64,000 bases of DNA, from assembly GCA_024195585.1 (NCBI GenBank), contig SWBL01000165.1, positions 1 to 64,000 of the forward strand. Reading direction: 5' to 3'. Under the pieces are notes generated by a model, which was given only the letters and a program-made list of their open reading frames with translations, was not told the origin of the DNA and ran no database searches. Shown here piece by piece: positions 24,512 to 35,196 of the stretch. Numbering within the stretch: the stretch's first letter is position 1; each line of letters opens with the position of its first letter. Both the position numbers and the translations under genes were made by a program. The DNA is from Aureobasidium sp. EXF-3400 (Eukaryota > Ascomycota > Dothideomycetes > Dothideales > Saccotheciaceae).

Positions 24512-24664
24512 TGGAAGAAATTGTCGTCAACCTTGAACAAGAGCAGGAAAAACATACGGAAAAGGTATTGTATTATGGTCAATCTATAGAGAATTCAGAG
24601 CAAAACTGACGACGACAATCTAGGATAGAGGGGTATTTCTTAATGCGACGACCACCCGATTAAC

Positions 24665-25765
24665 TTACTTGGGACCCATACTCAGAATCGTCTCCTCGGC
24701 GTTGTAAGGCTTGAGCTCTGCCATGATCTCCTTGAAGACTTGTCCACTGAGTTGCTCGCCCTTTGCGCCGCGTGTAAGAGGCGCCATTCTGAGAATCGCA
24801 ATTAGCATGGTAATAAGGATATGAAAAAAGTCCGACTTACTGAGTGACGGCATTGTCACTGTAAAATTGTCCGTGGGAAGACTTTCCTTCGACCACAGCA
24901 GCCTTCACAATCGGGCGACCGCCAATCTCGCAGGTACGGCCGATGGCCCGCTTGAAACCGCCAAAGACCTTGCCAACGACTCCAGGAATGTCGCGGTGAA
25001 GGGCCTAGCAGACATTGTCAGGCAAGCAGATGTGGAAATACGTCACTCCCAACTTACCGAGCCATAACAGAAACCGGGATTTACGAGGTTTAGAACAACC
25101 TTGTTGGGGTCGATGCGCTTTGAGGCCTCGATGAGGAAGTATTGGAGCAGCAACTTCGAGACGTAGTATTGGTCACCTCCATCGTAGGTTTTCTCGACAT
25201 CGAGCTGAGGAAGGATTGGTGTCTTGGACTTCTGCTTGAATTTTGTCCACTCAGCGACTTCGGAGCCGACGATTGTAACCTTTCCAGGACCGGCGGGTCT
25301 CTTTGTGGCGAGTACAGGGAGCAGGAGTGAGGCAAGCAAAGCCGTGGACAGGACGTTGACCTGGATGGTGTCCTCATGACCGGTAAACTTGTTGGTTCCG
25401 TAGGCGAAGTGGACGACACCAGCATTCAAGATGGCAAAGTCGAGGCGTGGCAGGGTTTCGCACTGAGCAACGAATGCCTTGATACTCTCGTAAGATGCCA
25501 TGTCGACAATCCAGATGAGAATCTCGGCATTAGGGTACTCGGCTGCGAGTTTGCGACGAGCAGCTTCACCACGCTCCTGGTTGCGAACTGCGAGGATCAA
25601 CTTGCTGAGGCCAAGACCCAATAATTGCTTCGCTGCTTCGAACCCGAGGCCTACATTTGAGCCGGTGACGAGACCACACTGGCCCTTGAGACTGTACTTG
25701 CGCGGATCTGCTGATTGTGGTGTGATGAAGAGCTGGCGACCGAAGAAACTGAGCATGCTACCCAT
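24665..25765 (-). CDS. Short-chain dehydrogenase/reductase
   Basis: Exons in coding order 25765-25058, 25004-24841 and 24788-24665 give 331 residues. It has the Rossmann TGSNVGLG motif (34-41), the AILNAGV segment and the YxxxK active site (QYYVSK), with VLNLVNPGFCYGS after it. It belongs to the fungal retinol-dehydrogenase-like classical SDRs, NAD(P)-dependent oxidoreductases whose substrate cannot be read from sequence. The final AAG|TAA also contains a GTAAGT donor, so an extra 3' exon is conceivable, but the length already suits the family. Confidence 0.85.
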
Positions 25766-27279
25766 GACGGATAAGATGGTATGTCAAGGCAAGAGTAGGA
25801 GGAAAAGCTTGGGCTGGGGGCACAGGGATACTACTAAAGAAACAAAAACTGGACCGGAGATAACAACATTGTCAAATTTCGAGAGGGATACAACAAAGCA
25901 TTCCTTCCGCTGCACATGTCAGGCTCGGTATAATACGGCACAAAGCGAAGAGAAACTGCGGCGTGAGTCAGGGATCAAGTGTTCTTTGTTTGCCAGGGAA
26001 TATGGCTTGCGCTCGAGGTTGAGTATAGCCGTCAATCGGCTGATGGGCCTTGCTGGCAGCTATAATTAAGTGAACGAAGTTGAGACCTGAGATAAGTCAC
26101 GGTACGGGCTGTGATTCGCAAGCTTTCGAACTGCAGGAAATTTGCTTGTAAGTTAGCACACAGATCGAGCTGGGCACCTGAACTCTGACTGACTCGTCGG
26201 GGATTATGGCAATGATGGATATGCGTGCTTTACATGGTTGGACGTTTGGTCGCATTGAAAGCGCCAAGCTGCGTTGTTGCGTGCATGCTGGTATGAGGGG
26301 TCGCGGAGTTGAGCTTCTCCACAATCTCCAGATCTCAAGTCATACCGGAAATAATACAGTAGCGAACATATCTCGTCCGGACCTAATCAAACCAATGTCC
26401 GGGGTCTCTGCCCCGGTCGTCAGTCCACTGACCGTCATGGTTCTGTGCACTCTTGTCTCGGGTGATGGGGTTCCTACATCCTGACAGACAGGTCCGGTGT
26501 CTGACAGGTCTGGTGCCTGACAACGCTGCGACGCACCCACAGTCTTCAGATTGCTCAAGAATGGCAAGCCAAGTTGATGGACCAATATATCCTGACGTGA
26601 GGATATGGGTCGCGCGACTGCTTGGCAAAGAACATTGCGCTGCTCGAGACATACAAAGCTCTTTTAGCTGTGAGTTGTAGTTTCGACTCCCTAGTATCTG
26701 TTACACACCTGCTAATCTATGCACAACTCTTCCGAGCATATAAAGCACAAGTTTGTAGCGTTGATCCATATGTATGGAACCAGCAGAATTTGGCTCTTCT
26801 TGTGCATTCTGACTTCTGAATTCCCATTGAGCCTCGGAAGTCAAACATCTGATCCTATGGTTTGTTGTTAAGTTGACATGACTTTGTTACAAATGAGACT
26901 ATCCATAGTCTAGTATAGGACCTCTTCTTACAACTATGGCAGTGAGTTTATATGTTAAATAAGTAAGAAAATAAGGTAGTAGACAACAGCGAGAGGTGTA
27001 AGAGTGTCGGAAGGAGGTTGTCCGAACGCCGATGCATTTCACATGTCAAGACTCCACAGCGAGTGTTTGGCAGTCGCGTTCAACCTCCTTTCACAATCAG
27101 CAATCGGACCAAAAGCACAATCACGCAAACATGAAGAATTTATAAGAGTGAAAACATACAGGAACCGTTTCCTGCTCTACTGGCGACCGCAACGACTACG
27201 GCGGATTCCCCCTTTCTCATCCATCGGCCAAGGTCATTCGTTTCTCCAAAGACTCGACGGCATCATCACACCAACAACC
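25766..27279. other. Intergenic, SDR/ALG14 divergent region
   Basis: About 1.5 kb. Contains a 16-bp imperfect tandem repeat (26487-26518). An open frame precedes the ALG14 ATG, but the family does not extend there. No RNA gene recognised. Confidence 0.5.
26487..26518. repeat. 16-bp imperfect tandem repeat
   Basis: gacaggtccggtgtct is followed at once by gacaggtctggtgcct (two differences). Intergenic; no role evident. Confidence 0.8.
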
Positions 27280-27993
27280 ATGGCCTTACTCAATACTTCC
27301 ATCCTCGCAATCCTGGCCACGTTTGCCCTCTTCGCCATCCAATTCACGACTCTGCGCCTCCTTTCTCTAGCTCCGCACCGCCGTGCCCCACCAACACCTC
27401 GCAAACGTGGCACACCCGCCCACCTCCTTATAGTCCTCGGCAGCGGCGGCCACACAGCAGAAATGATTTCCATGCTCCGACGTAGCGCGACCTGCAATAA
27501 ATTCACCCACCGCACTTGGCTAGTCTCGTCCGGCGACAACTTCTCCGCCGCCTTTGCCAAAGAGTTCGAGCAAGAGATGGGCGATGAGAACGGCACGCAC
27601 AGGATCGTACAGGTCAGGAGAGCGAGAAAGATACACCAGAGCTTAATCTCTGCACCTTGGAGTTGTTTGTTGTGTTTGTGGGATTGTTCAAGGGTTCTGA
27701 CGCCGTCTTCTAACAAGCAATATGGCTATCCGGATTTGATACTTACTAACGGTCCTGCTACTGCGACAATTCTGGTCTTTGCTTCTGTCTTGTTGCGATT
27801 CCTTGGCCGGCAAGGAAAGTACGGCACCGGAGAGATGCGCACCATTTATGTTGAGAGCTGGGCAAGAGTGAAAAAACTCAGTCTGAGTGGAAGGTTGCTA
27901 TGCTGGGTGGTGGATCGCGTACTGGTGCAGTGGGAACAGCTGCAAGGTGCTGGAGTGGGAGGACGCGCCGAGTTCAGAGGTGTCTTAGTCTGA
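27280..27993 (+). CDS. ALG14: UDP-GlcNAc transferase subunit Alg14
   Basis: A single exon of 237 residues starting MALLNTSILAILATFALFAI, an N-terminal membrane anchor. LLIVLGSGGHTAEMISML is the Alg14 signature, followed by YGYPDLILTNGPATATILVF and TIYVESWARVKKLSLSGRLL. Alg14 anchors the catalytic Alg13 on the cytosolic ER face to add the second GlcNAc to dolichol-PP-GlcNAc. The ATG is chosen because the upstream open frame (from about 27004) lies outside the family. It is the second N-glycan assembly gene in the window, with ALG10. Confidence 0.92.
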   Translation: MALLNTSILAILATFALFAIQFTTLRLLSLAPHRRAPPTPRKRGTPAHLLIVLGSGGHTAEMISMLRRSATCNKFTHRTWLVSSGDNFSAAFAKEFEQEMGDENGTHRIVQVRRARKIHQSLISAPWSCLLCLWDCSRVLTPSSNKQYGYPDLILTNGPATATILVFASVLLRFLGRQGKYGTGEMRTIYVESWARVKKLSLSGRLLCWVVDRVLVQWEQLQGAGVGGRAEFRGVLV

Positions 27994-28571
27994 AGTGATC
28001 ATCTGAGGATTCGACACAGAAAACAGCATACTATGTGCGCAAATCTGGTTCAAAGCTTTGGACACTGCGTAGTCAGCTACGGTCACCTCACGTCAGCAGC
28101 CTACAGCAGGAGCGACAAATCTTCGTTGATTGCAAAACAGCGCTCAATGTGGGCAAGGCCGTTGCCTACGCTTCACGATATCTGCAACACAGCGGACCAA
28201 CCATAACGCGAACCTGGCCGTAACGCTCAGATGGTGCAATGTCACAAAAGCTGCCATTCACATATACTGCTATCTCCAGAAAAAACAGAACCGGCGCGCG
28301 CGCAAGAAATGGATTGGCACGAGTGGCAAAGACCCTCTTCCTTTAAAGCATCTCTGGATTTTTCTCTTTCCTCCTCCTGTCTCAGTACCATCAACAGATA
28401 AAGAAGGGTGCCCAGATCGAATAAAGAAGGCCACACACCAGTGGGCTAACAAAGGTTGAAAGGTTGAATTAGAAAATCTGGAGGAACGCCAAAAAGACGG
28501 ACGGCGAAACAGATTAATCTCAAAGACATGGAAAACATCACAAGGGAATCTGGTCCTTGGAGCAATCAATC
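27994..28571. other. Intergenic between convergent ALG14 and BQT4-like
   Basis: 3' to 3' spacer. An open frame continues antisense past the BQT4 splice site but is not coding. Nothing else seen. Confidence 0.5.
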
Positions 28572-30094
28572 TCAAAGAAGCTGGAAGTAGGTTCCCAAGA
28601 ACGGTACCGCGACACTGTAAGATAAAGTTAGTCAATCGTTCATGATAGAACAGAGCAAAGCAGATGCAAACATACCCCATAGCCATGGTGGTCAATATAC
28701 CCAACGTTGCCCTCTTCTTGATCTTCTCCTTACGAAGCTCAATCTCAGTTATACGTTGCCTCTTTGCCGGACGCTCATCAACCTCTATGGGGGCAACTGC
28801 AGCGGATGACCCGACTGTGTCAAACTCAGGGAACTCGGTAACTGATTCGTCGTCCTCGAAGGCCTCGAGGGCCTTACGCTTCTTGCCAGGAGTGCGACTG
28901 GCTGTTAGCTTGTGTGCGGCAACAATCGATTCCTTGGCCATGTCGAGATACGCTTGAGGATCACTGGGTTGCGCAAGGTCTGGGTGGCTGGCTGGTACGT
29001 TGACAATAGCACGCACGCTCTCAGTAGGGCTGCTTCCATTGACACCAGGCACGGTAGTGGTCTCAATGTCAATCTTGACTGTATCGTCAGAGCGTACGCT
29101 TACAGATACAGGGAACTCGTCTTCAAGCGCAGCTTCTGCGTCTGCCTTGGCTGCTGCTTCGCTAGAAGCAATTATGGAGTCAAACTTGGCAGACTCGGGC
29201 TCAATCGAAGTTTCTAGTGCAGCAGCCTCCTCAGCGCTCTCAGCAGTGGGTGCGAGTGCACTGGATGCCGCAGGCTTTGCACGCCGGGTCCTTCTGGGAG
29301 TTGCGATCTTGCGGCTGGGTGTGGGAGGAGCCTTTGCAGGGGAAGCCGAACGGAGAGTGCGGCGGCGAGAAGTGGTCTCTGTCGGGGGAGGGAGTGTAGT
29401 GGCTTCCGAGGTGGGAAGGACGAATCGAGGTGGTGTAGCGATCTTCTTGTTGGGATCGTGGGTACCCTTGGCGATGGGCTCGGGGTCGAGCAATGCCTCA
29501 ATCCAGGTACGCATGCCGTAGGCATCGGCGAGGACCAGGGCAGATGTTGGAGGGATCCACACGTTGCCAGCAATCTCCTCGCTGTCAGTCTCGGCGAGCG
29601 ACTTGATGTACTTTTTCTCGGTTTCCTCCTCCTCGAGTGATGACCATGGGAAGGCGGCCTTGTACATGCCAGTTGCGCTAATGTAACCGTCGTTAGAACG
29701 TCTCTGTCAATGCTACGTCAGCAAAGCTGCGCCTATTTGCGCGTGTTTCCCATTCCCCTCACCATCAAGAAGTAAGCTTCCGGGTACGACTGGTTGCGAC
29801 GCGACGGAGCGAAGATGCCGCTGCCTTGCAGATCCTTGGGAAGAGGTACGCGCAGATGGGCGTAGTCGAACATGCCTAGATTGGAAGGCTTTGTCGCATT
29901 GGAAGTGCCAATCTGGCCAGCCTTCACTGTGAGCTCCGTCTGTCCCAATCGGCGTCTTTCAACAAGAATTTCAACTGTTTCTCCATCAGCCATGTGGCCG
30001 TCACGCCATGTGAAGCTCTCAACATACTCTGCGGAGTGTGTTTGTCCTCAACGAGAGGGTTCCTCTTCTCAGGCAAAGCGCGTTCCGCGTCCAT
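28572..30094 (-). CDS. BQT4: Bqt4-like nuclear membrane protein with APSES/KilA-N domain
   Basis: Exons in coding order 30094-30028, 29974-29763, 29703-28676 and 28614-28572 give 449 residues. The start reads [18 protein letters not shown] and joins to [19 protein letters not shown]. An APSES/KilA-N-like fold spans about 30-165 ([39 protein letters not shown]). The Pro/Ala/Ser-rich middle has basic runs ([13 protein letters not shown]) and [18 protein letters not shown]. The protein ends in one hydrophobic helix ([19 protein letters not shown]) built across the last intron. Fission yeast Bqt4 has this plan and ties telomeres to the inner nuclear membrane. Fungal relatives are often labelled APSES factor Xbp1. 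The terminal helix argues for a tail-anchored protein. Confidence 0.78.
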
Positions 30095-31241
30095 GGTAGA
30101 GGTCAAGCGCGTCGGCTAGCTGGATTTTATGGTCGCGCGAGATTTATTGATACGGGTTGTGTCTGTATGCGACGAGAGCGACAAAGCGAATTCGGTCGCG
30201 GGTTCGGACGAGATGGGGTGAGAGCTCGAGGAATAAAGTGGACGAAGGTAGTGAGATCAAAAACGGTCAGTGACGCGAGGGAATGCCCTACGCAATACGT
30301 TGCCAACGGAAAAACAACGGGGTTGTTGCTTGACTTTCACCGACAATACTCATCACACTTGACAGCTATCCGACTGAAGTCAATGCCGCTGAGACAGCTT
30401 CATATCTCTAACCACAAGCTTGCTAACTTTGTCTTGCTTCTCTCTCATGCATGATGAGAGACCGGGCTAGGTGTCTTGAATTGTCCTCTGCTGTGAAGAA
30501 ACATGGGAAATTACAACACAAACAAGCCCAGGTTGCGGCATGCGAGAGAAACACTCAACTCACCGACTACGAGTCTACGACAACCCAACCTGTCTGACTA
30601 TACTCTAAGCACGGCCGTGTTTCTCTGCAACTTCTTCTGGGGTTCTGTTGCTACACAAGCGTGCACGTATTTAGGCCGGTTATGCTGTCCAAATCCTGCA
30701 AATTTCCAGCCATGAGACAAGCCCATGCACTATGAGGAGACACGAAAGCTCAACCCCTATGCTTTTGGATACTTATCCAACATGCTGTGTCGATGTCGTT
30801 GGAAAGAGCCAATGGATACTCCGGCGAGTCAAGGCCACCTTGCAAAGCCCCGCGTCAACTGCCAGCCATAACAAAAACACACTTGCTAAATAGATATACG
30901 ATGCACCAAACTCTCTGTCAATGTCTAAGTAGATTTTTCTTCTTCTAAGGCAAAATCAGGACTAGACTTAATCTATCTCTCAATCTGCATTGACCTGCTT
31001 CTACGTTTCCACGTGATCTTCGGTGTTTTGACCCTGAGGCGGTGAGATCGGGCGGGTCTGACGTGTGTGTAATACGGAGCTAAATTCGAGGCCAGGTCTT
31101 TTGGGCGCTCCACAAACGACACCCTAAGCTTCCCTCCCTGAGCATCTTTACCTTCCACGTTCACTCACCTGTCTACCCATCTTACCTCTATTCTCTCTTC
31201 CTATCTACATACCTACAGCCACCCCTATCTCTGCAGCAACA
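30095..31241. other. Intergenic, BQT4-like/RDI1 divergent region
   Basis: About 1.1 kb. The last 100 bp before the RDI1 ATG are pyrimidine-rich (CTTACCTCTATTCTCTCTTC), typical of fungal core promoters. Remaining sequence has only short ORFs. Confidence 0.5.
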
Positions 31242-33575
31242 ATGTCTGGTGCTACCGACTTCCACGATGACGAGCTCCGCCCTGAGACCACTGCTGGTTT
31301 CAAGGTTGGAGAGAAGAAAACTTTGGAGGAATATCAACAGCTCGGTGAGTACCTTTGAGTTCGTTTTTTAACATGACATGTCTACGCCTCTTAAGCGTCT
31401 GTTGCCTCTGCAACTATGTCTCCACTTGCGGCGGAGAGAACCCGCCTTGAGAACATCATATGACCCCTGGCCCCTGGACATCCGGAGCAACTTTTGCGCA
31501 CTCTTTTGCCAGGATTTGCATATGTACTAGCTCGAGAGAGTTGCTTCATAGAATGAGCATTCAGTTCGTCAATTTAAAAACGCCCAACAAGGGGGTCTGT
31601 CCATCAGAAACACAACCCGAGCTTTCCGGACAGGACGACCGGGATCAGAGAAGGCCGTCCGAACCTCGTAAAGCATTTTCTATCGACCGTTCCAGCAATC
31701 GCAGGCAACCGTGGATCGATGCGAGGAAGCTATCGGACGAACAGAAGCAACAACATATCGATGCCGAATACCAGCGCAGAGCTCGGAGATCATCCGTCCG
31801 GGCAGCTTTAGAAAATGCTGTTGATCTCTTCTCTAAACCACCCTCCAAAAATTCTTCTCGAGCCACGTCACGAGATGAGAATGAGCCACCTATCTTCGTT
31901 CGAGCCATGCCAGGAGATGAAGAGTTCAAGCCTTCGAGGCGTACTGTGTTGAACGATCGACGAAGGTCTCTAGTTCATGGATTGCAGACTCTTCATAAAC
32001 ACGACAGCTTGATGAGCTCTTACGACAAAGGTGTCTTGAGCAAGTACTCTGGTGGCCGTGATCGAGATTCAAAGATACCTCGAAAACAGTCGTACATTCG
32101 AACTTCGACCCCAAATGCTCTGCTTCCGTCCACCGATGATGAGCGAAAATGGGCTCGACAAGTCTTGCGATACTATTCATCTACACTGGATGCTTCTCAT
32201 TGCGACGTTTTCACTTGGCATGCGCTGGAACGAAAGGATGACCCTGTGCATCTTGTCATCTGTCATGGCGAGATGGTCTTCATGGATCAATATGGTCAGG
32301 AACTACCTGGGCAGCCTACAATCATAGACCAGCTGGCAGCTATTCATCGGCGGGGAATGCTGCAGCCAAATTACGAAGATTATGAAGTGCCTCTTACACG
32401 CATACCAACCCGACAAGTCGAAGAACAGACTGCCGAGCACTTCAAGGCAGTCCTCGAGCGCAACGGCTCTGAAGACTTGTCGCCTCCCTCAACTGTTCAA
32501 GTTGGTTGGTGGCTTCACAATTCGCCAGTATATCGTGTGAAGTATCGGGAGGCTGAACTCTGGATGACAATCGATGGCCGCAACATGCCCAATCGACCTG
32601 CAGTTTGGGAGCAGATTGAGCATATCAGAACCGTGACAGATGGCGGCATGCAAAGCGACAGATCTTCCGGAAATGTATCCCCTAGCCACATTGCCCCAGA
32701 TAACAGCCAGGAAACTCGATCTAGCAAACAGGCCACCGAGGGGCAAGATCAAGACCTTCGTGAACAGAACAAGGGCCGTGGAAAGCTCCGGTTCCGCCGC
32801 TTGTATCGCTGGATGGGAGTCCGATGAGCGGCCAGGCTGCGCGATGTTTCCGTCTTGATTGTTCTTGCGACTTATTTTTGATTATCTTTGTTCTTGTTTT
32901 ATCTTTTCACAAAAAAGACCCTGGTCACTAACGTTATATGGTTCAACAGATCAGAACGATGAGAGCTTGAGAAAGTGGAAGGAGAGCCTGGGTATCGGCT
33001 CAGGAACCACCATTGGTGATGCTAGCGATCCCCGCAAAGTCATCATTGTCTCTCTTGGTCTCGAGGTAAGGATGAAATTCATGGGCAATGCTATATTGAA
33101 CAATCTGATTGACTTTGGGGTTGTCATCTAGGTGGAGGGCCGTCCCGACATCATCATCGACCTGTCCAGTCCCGGTGCTCTCGAGTCACTCAAGTCCAAG
33201 CCCTTCACCATCAAGGAGGGTGCCACCTTCCGCATGAAGGCCCGCTTCAGAGTCCAGCACCAGATCCTGTCGGGCATGAAGTACGTCCAGGTCGTCAAGC
33301 GCATGGGTATCTCGAACAAGATGCAGGAGATGATTGGTTCTTACTCTCCCAACACCACCGACAAGCCCGAGTACGAGAAGAAGTGTAAGTCTATGACTTG
33401 TCCACAGATTTCCCTATGCACTTGGACTGACATTGTCACAATAGTCGAGGCAGAGACTGCACCTTCGGGCATGATGGCCCGTGGCCACTACAACGCCGTC
33501 TCCAAGTTCATCGATGATGATGAGCAGACTCACCTGAAGTTCGAGTGGTCCTTCGACATCAAGAAGGACTGGTAA
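31242..33575 (+). CDS. RDI1: Rho GDP-dissociation inhibitor
   Basis: Exons 31242-31344, 32950-33065, 33132-33384 and 33445-33575 join in phase to 200 residues, the normal RhoGDI length. The first exon (MSGATDFHDDELRPETT) ends ..EYQQL and continues after a 1605-nt intron with DQNDESLRKWKESLGIGSG, the conserved Rho-binding arm. The immunoglobulin-like domain follows (FRVQHQILSGMKYVQVVKR, and KFEWSFDIKKDW at the C-terminus). RhoGDI extracts prenylated Rho/Cdc42 GTPases from membranes. Intron 1 is some 30 times longer than the others here and contains a full ORF on the same strand, listed next. Confidence 0.93.
31460..32827 (+). CDS. Unknown protein nested inside RDI1 intron 1
   Basis: An uninterrupted 455-codon ORF lies wholly within the first RDI1 intron, same strand. 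It is Arg/Ser-rich and disordered at first (SNRRQPWIDARKLSDEQKQQ), then has a structured-looking half: WARQVLRYYSSTLDASHCDV, HLVICHGEMVFMDQYGQELP, GWWLHNSPVYRVKYREAELW, ending in a basic RRLYRWMGVR. No family is recognised. The real start may be ATG 31460 or Met32 at 31553 (MSIQFVNLKTPNKG). No stop in 1368 nt and balanced amino-acid use argue for coding. It would have to be expressed from its own promoter or from an alternative transcript of RDI1. Confidence 0.7.
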   Translation: MTPGPWTSGATFAHSFARICICTSSRELLHRMSIQFVNLKTPNKGVCPSETQPELSGQDDRDQRRPSEPRKAFSIDRSSNRRQPWIDARKLSDEQKQQHIDAEYQRRARRSSVRAALENAVDLFSKPPSKNSSRATSRDENEPPIFVRAMPGDEEFKPSRRTVLNDRRRSLVHGLQTLHKHDSLMSSYDKGVLSKYSGGRDRDSKIPRKQSYIRTSTPNALLPSTDDERKWARQVLRYYSSTLDASHCDVFTWHALERKDDPVHLVICHGEMVFMDQYGQELPGQPTIIDQLAAIHRRGMLQPNYEDYEVPLTRIPTRQVEEQTAEHFKAVLERNGSEDLSPPSTVQVGWWLHNSPVYRVKYREAELWMTIDGRNMPNRPAVWEQIEHIRTVTDGGMQSDRSSGNVSPSHIAPDNSQETRSSKQATEGQDQDLREQNKGRGKLRFRRLYRWMGVR

Positions 33576-34227
33576 ACGGAGAGAGTTCATGGTGTCTTTG
33601 ACTCCAAACAGATTTTTGGACGTTTTTCTACTTTCCTTACAGCAGCATATGACCAAGCATCAAGGGGGCTCAGGATTATCCTTCTTGCGCGCGTTATTAG
33701 GGGTCGAATTTTGTTTTTGGTTTCTTCGGCCAATTTTCTTCATTTTCTGCATGTAGGTCTTGAGTTTGATACTCGGACTTGGACACAAAATGCATTCTGT
33801 TTTCTCCTCTAGCTTATGACATCGTCCAGTGATTCGGACTTGCTGTTTCGTCGATGTTCCCCCAGTGATCCCATACCTTCATTCTTGATTCCTGACGCCA
33901 CCAGCGAGTCCCTTTGTGTCCAGGCCACCCAGTGCAGTGACTGTTCTCATGTACGTCTTGTGGCAAGAAGAAGGTAGTACGTCTGCCCAGTTCGCACATG
34001 ACTGCAGGACTTTGATTCCACGACTGTTCTTCCAGACTGTAGGGTTCGAAATCGTCTTGTGCCACTCCAACAAGGGTGGTGGTGTACAGTCAATCCTCGA
34101 TCAGAGTCGTGACCTAGGGTCTTGTGTCTAGACAGAGCCTAGATTGCTGTGGCGGTGGAGATTATCTAATTCTGTCGAGCGTGCTACGTGCTCTGCCTTT
34201 CGTGTCTGCAGTTATTGCACGGCGAGA
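33576..34227. other. Intergenic between convergent RDI1 and TRAPPC2L
   Basis: 3' to 3' spacer with T-rich stretches after the RDI1 stop. No coding frame. Confidence 0.5.
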
Positions 34228-34908
34228 TCAGCGAGTAGCAATAGCGGGAGCCCACAATCGACCTATGCGGTTGACTTCGTTGATGAAGTTACGGCTGGTT
34301 ATTTGGGTTGATGCAGATAGTTGGTGGCCATTGGGAGCATGATCCTCAGGGGTATAGAACGGGTTCCTCAACAGATTGATATATGCCTTTTGTAATGCTT
34401 GGAAGGCCTATCGTCAGAGTCAGGTTATCAGCATCTGAGCACGCAGTACATCGAACCAGATAGCATAACTTACAGGAGTAAGATCAGAATTCTTCAGTCC
34501 AAGAACAGGAGGAGTTCTGGTATCATTGGCAGGAGATTGACGGCCTTCCATATCTACAATGATGACTAGTTTGACACCAGTGTTTGTGAGCCAGCCATAC
34601 ATGGCCAAGCGTTCGTCGATAGCCTGCAGGAGACCAAAGTCCTGGCCGACATTCTTTTCGGGTAGACGAGCTTCGAAAATATCGAGACAGGTAGAAAGCA
34701 TGAAAGAGAAGTCAAGTTTGCTGCGTTCTTCCTTGTCGCCCTCTGCGGGGAATATGGAGATGTGGAGAGGGTTGTTCTTTGGATATGTTAGATAAAAGGA
34801 GGCAGACATGGAAGATAATTTTATTTGTGAGATAAGAGGAAGATTTTGACATACTTGTCTGCCTATCACACCTATGCAGGCAATCGCAGGAGTTTTTATT
34901 GTGGCCAT
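34228..34908 (-). CDS. TCA17: TRAPP complex subunit Tca17/TRAPPC2L
   Basis: Exons in coding order 34908-34855, 34776-34474 and 34407-34228 give 178 residues. The start MATIKTPAIACIGVIGRQ joins NNPLHISIFPAEGD, a longin-like first strand pair. SFMLSTCLDIFEARLP, DFGLLQAIDERLAMYGWLTN and TGVKLVIIVDMEGR fit the sedlin fold. The last exon has AFQALQKAYINLLRNPFYTP and a basic tail. TRAPPC2L/Tca17 helps assemble the TRAPPII tether, a Ypt/Rab exchange factor in Golgi traffic. TRAPPC2 itself is the alternative, but the GVIGRQ-NNPLHI start favours the 2-like protein. Confidence 0.82.
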
Positions 34909-35196
34909 GATTGATTATTTGGCTCGGTAGAATAAACAAAATGGAGGATGGTTGGAGGTTGGAAGTCAAGCTAGCCAGTCGGGTCAGCGAAGCAGCAGCA
35001 GCCAATCAGAGGGCGCGCGCCTTCCAAGGTAATCAGATCGCTCGCGACTTCCGTTCAAGACGCTGCGACGCATCATTGAAAGCCGTCTTGTCCCTTCCGC
35101 CACCACTTGCCCGCAACGACAGTGACAGGTCAAAATCTCCACTCTGCATCCTTCTTCTCTCGACCTCTCCTATACGCAAACCCTACGACAGTCACC

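Larger units (their letters stand above)
23318..24664. other. Intergenic with possible gene remnants
   Basis: Holds an 18-T tract (23540-23557) and two minus-strand frames that look protein-like but lack starts: 23509-23736 (with LYECHKCYFTGSKAMPDGYE) and 24296-24511 (listed separately). No complete gene can be built. Confidence 0.4.
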
